A DNA stretch of 64,000 bases from Actinobacillus vicugnae. Its GTDB lineage: Bacteria; Pseudomonadota; Gammaproteobacteria; Enterobacterales; Pasteurellaceae. A program made the position numbers and the translations under genes. Positions 61,960 to 64,000 of the stretch are shown piece after piece. Under the pieces are notes generated by a model. The model was not told the origin of the DNA. It saw only the letters and a program-made list of their open reading frames with translations, and did no database searches. The stretch spans positions 124,001-188,000 of the forward strand of contig NZ_CABFJY010000011.1 of NCBI RefSeq assembly GCF_901687125.1, in the 5' to 3' direction. Position 1 is the stretch's first letter; every line of letters starts with the position of its first letter.

Positions 61960-64000
61960 TTACTTCTTATTTTTCTTCTTTTTTTTGTTGCTGTTTTTCT
62001 TTGGTGTAGTATTGGCTTTTTTAAGTAATTTCGCAGACTGAAACGCACTTTCTACATTTTGAATGAGCCTCTCTTGCGTAACGGGCTTTGGCTCACGCAC
62101 AATAAAAATCGTAGCTAATGGCGGTAGCGAAAGCGATAAGGAATAAGGTTTACCGTGTGAAGGCTCTGCTTCACACACAATTTCACCATAATTGCCAACA
62201 TTACTTCCTGCATAATAAGCAGCATCAGAATTCAGAATTTCTTTATAAATACCGTCTTCAGCTACACCAATACGGTAGTTATGACGCACAATTGGCGTAA
62301 AGTTGCTCACAACAATCACACTAGCACCGTCTTTTGCTTTACGTTCAAAGGCAAATACCGATTGTTGCCAATCGTCCACCACTAACCATTCAAAGCCACT
62401 TGGTTCATGATCGAGCTGATACAACGCAGGATATTGTTGATAAGCATGATTCAGATCTCGCACCCAATTCAATACACCTTTATGCCAATTTCCGCCTTCT
62501 TCACCAAGTAAGAACCAATCTAAACTTTCGTTAAAATTCCATTCTCGGCCTTGCGCAAATTCATTGCCCATAAAGAGTAATTTTTTACCTGGATAGCCCC
62601 ACATATAGCCATAATAAGCCCGTAAATTGGCAAATTTTTGCCAACAATCACCAGGCATTTTGCCAATTAGGGAGCCTTTACCGTGCACCACTTCATCATG
62701 TGAAAGCGGTAAAATAAATTTTTCGCTATATTGATAAATCATGCCAAAGGTCATCCAGTCATGATGATATTGACGATAGATTGGATCTAACGCCATATAG
62801 CGAAGCGTGTCATTCATCCAGCCCATATTCCATTTGTAGTCAAAACCTACTCCGTTTTCAGTTGGCGAGTGGGTAATACCATTAAATGAGGTAGATTCTT
62901 CGGCAATCGTAATCGCGCCCTGCTCTTCTTTAGCTAGCATTTGATTCGTTCGACGTAAAAAATCTAGCGCTTCTAAATTTTCACGTCCGCCATATTGATT
63001 TGGGATCCATTCACCGTCTTTGCGTGAATAATCTCGATAAATCATTGAAGACACCGCATCGACACGTAAACCATCAATGCCAAATCGTTCAGTCCAATAC
63101 AACGCATTGCCAGAAAGATAATTAAACACTTCATGGCGACCATAATTAAAAATCAGCGTATTCCAATCTTGGTGATAACCCTCTTTTGGATCTTGATGTT
63201 CGTATAAATGTGAGCCATCAAATTGCGCTAAGCCGTGTGAATCGGTTGGGAAATGCCCTACCACCCAATCTAAAATCACTGCAATGCCCGCTTCGTGGGC
63301 TTTGCGAATAAAATTACGTAAATCATTTGGCGAGCCAAAACGGCTAGTTGGCGCATATAACCCTGTTGGTTGATAGCCCCAAGAACCATCGAAAGGATAT
63401 TCAGTAATAGGCAGTAATTCGATATGAGTAAAACCCATATCTTTTACATAAGGAATGAGTTCATCGGCGATTTCATCATAATTCAGCCAATAATTATTTT
63501 CGAGATTACGACGCCAAGAGCCTAAATGCACTTCATAAATTGAGATTGGCTGATCAATATTATTCGCTTGTCGCAGTTTTTCATCCACTTTTACGGTTGC
63601 AGCTAACCCTATTACTACAGAAGCCGTTTCAGGGCGTAACTGAGAGGCAAATGCATAAGGATCTGATTTCAAACGAAGATTGCCATGCTGATCTAATAAT
63701 TCAAATTTATATAATGCGCCTGCTTCTACATTTGGAATAAAAATATCCCAAATACCGCTTTCTACATGAAAACGCATGCTATGTACTCGCCCGTCCCAAT
63801 AATTAAAATCACCAACGACAGAAACACGTTTAGCATTTGGTGCCCAAACACTAAAACGTACACCAGCAATATTTTCTTGAGTTTCAAAATGTGCGCCTAA
63901 TTTTTCATAAGGGCGAAGATGAGTGCCTTCAGATAATAACCAATTATCTAATGCAAAAAGGGAGGATTTAAAACGGTATGGATCTTCAATATCGATCTCA
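61960..64000 (-). CDS. glgB: 1,4-alpha-glucan branching enzyme (partial, 5' end outside window)
   Basis: About 680 codons are present; the frame stays open past the first internal Met at 63777 to the window edge, with [20 protein letters not shown] (the CBM48 start) in that part. GH13 motifs: [33 protein letters not shown] (nucleophile Asp), [13 protein letters not shown] (Glu), [13 protein letters not shown]. It creates alpha-1,6 branches. The C-terminus carries an unusual lysine-rich tail ([18 protein letters not shown]). First gene of the glg operon. Confidence 0.96.
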   Translation of the reverse strand, partial: EIDIEDPYRFKSSLFALDNWLLSEGTHLRPYEKLGAHFETQENIAGVRFSVWAPNAKRVSVVGDFNYWDGRVHSMRFHVESGIWDIFIPNVEAGALYKFELLDQHGNLRLKSDPYAFASQLRPETASVVIGLAATVKVDEKLRQANNIDQPISIYEVHLGSWRRNLENNYWLNYDEIADELIPYVKDMGFTHIELLPITEYPFDGSWGYQPTGLYAPTSRFGSPNDLRNFIRKAHEAGIAVILDWVVGHFPTDSHGLAQFDGSHLYEHQDPKEGYHQDWNTLIFNYGRHEVFNYLSGNALYWTERFGIDGLRVDAVSSMIYRDYSRKDGEWIPNQYGGRENLEALDFLRRTNQMLAKEEQGAITIAEESTSFNGITHSPTENGVGFDYKWNMGWMNDTLRYMALDPIYRQYHHDWMTFGMIYQYSEKFILPLSHDEVVHGKGSLIGKMPGDCWQKFANLRAYYGYMWGYPGKKLLFMGNEFAQGREWNFNESLDWFLLGEEGGNWHKGVLNWVRDLNHAYQQYPALYQLDHEPSGFEWLVVDDWQQSVFAFERKAKDGASVIVVSNFTPIVRHNYRIGVAEDGIYKEILNSDAAYYAGSNVGNYGEIVCEAEPSHGKPYSLSLSLPPLATIFIVREPKPVTQERLIQNVESAFQSAKLLKKANTTPKKNSNKKKKKNKK

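Overview
The window looks like a chromosome segment of a Pasteurellaceae bacterium, most likely Mannheimia or a close relative. The evidence is AT-rich codon use, housekeeping genes that resemble this family, and many copies of the ACAAGCGGT-type DNA-uptake core typical of the Mannheimia / Actinobacillus pleuropneumoniae branch, often in inverted pairs that serve as terminators. The genus is inferred, not proven.

Positions 1 to about 28,170 are most of a lambda-like (siphovirus) prophage. Its left end, with the remaining tail genes and attL, lies outside the window. Reading leftward on the minus strand from the immunity region are cro (17.0 kb), a Rha/ANT antirepressor, an O-like replication protein with an iteron origin inside its gene, a phage adenine methyltransferase, a DUF968 protein, RusA, the Q antiterminator, a lipoprotein moron, the lysis cassette (holin, GH19 endolysin, Rz, Rz1), and then the head and tail genes (terminase, gpW, portal, protease-capsid fusion, decoration, FII, Z, U, tail tube, gpG). 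The CI repressor (17.2 kb) reads rightward. A second operator-promoter cluster near 18.8 kb (pL-like) drives the rightward early operon. That operon begins with a boxA, a 1.2-kb structured untranslated leader carrying an Arg(UCU) tRNA and an odd tRNA-like gene, and runs through small accessory genes, a MazG-like hydrolase and a C5-cytosine methyltransferase to xis and int. Int abuts a tRNA-Ile2(CAU) gene, the probable attachment site.

The most interesting locus is 10,966-11,790. It is an autonomous two-gene cassette on the strand opposite the late operon: a 93-aa protein of unknown function followed, with 1-nt overlap, by an Aca2-like helix-turn-helix regulator. The cassette has its own terminator, and a perfect palindrome fills the 17-bp spacer of its promoter. 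This is the architecture of an anti-CRISPR (acr-aca) operon, so the first gene is a candidate new anti-CRISPR.

Positions 28,250-64,000 are host chromosome: pgeF, ridA, yejK, bamE, gdhA, potD, grpE, a DUF441 membrane protein, a mazEF-type toxin-antitoxin pair, hrpA, a folate-independent methionine synthase pair (mesD with a DUF1852 partner broken by an in-frame TGA), ung, grcA, an SOS-box-controlled UmuD-like protein that has lost its catalytic dyad, an NlpC/P60 peptidase, nfo, a TorD-family chaperone, a lipoprotein, a Bcr-type efflux pump, rsuA, menC, an unknown protein, metG, ndk, and the glycogen operon glgB-glgX-glgC-glgA-glgP (glgB runs off the right end).
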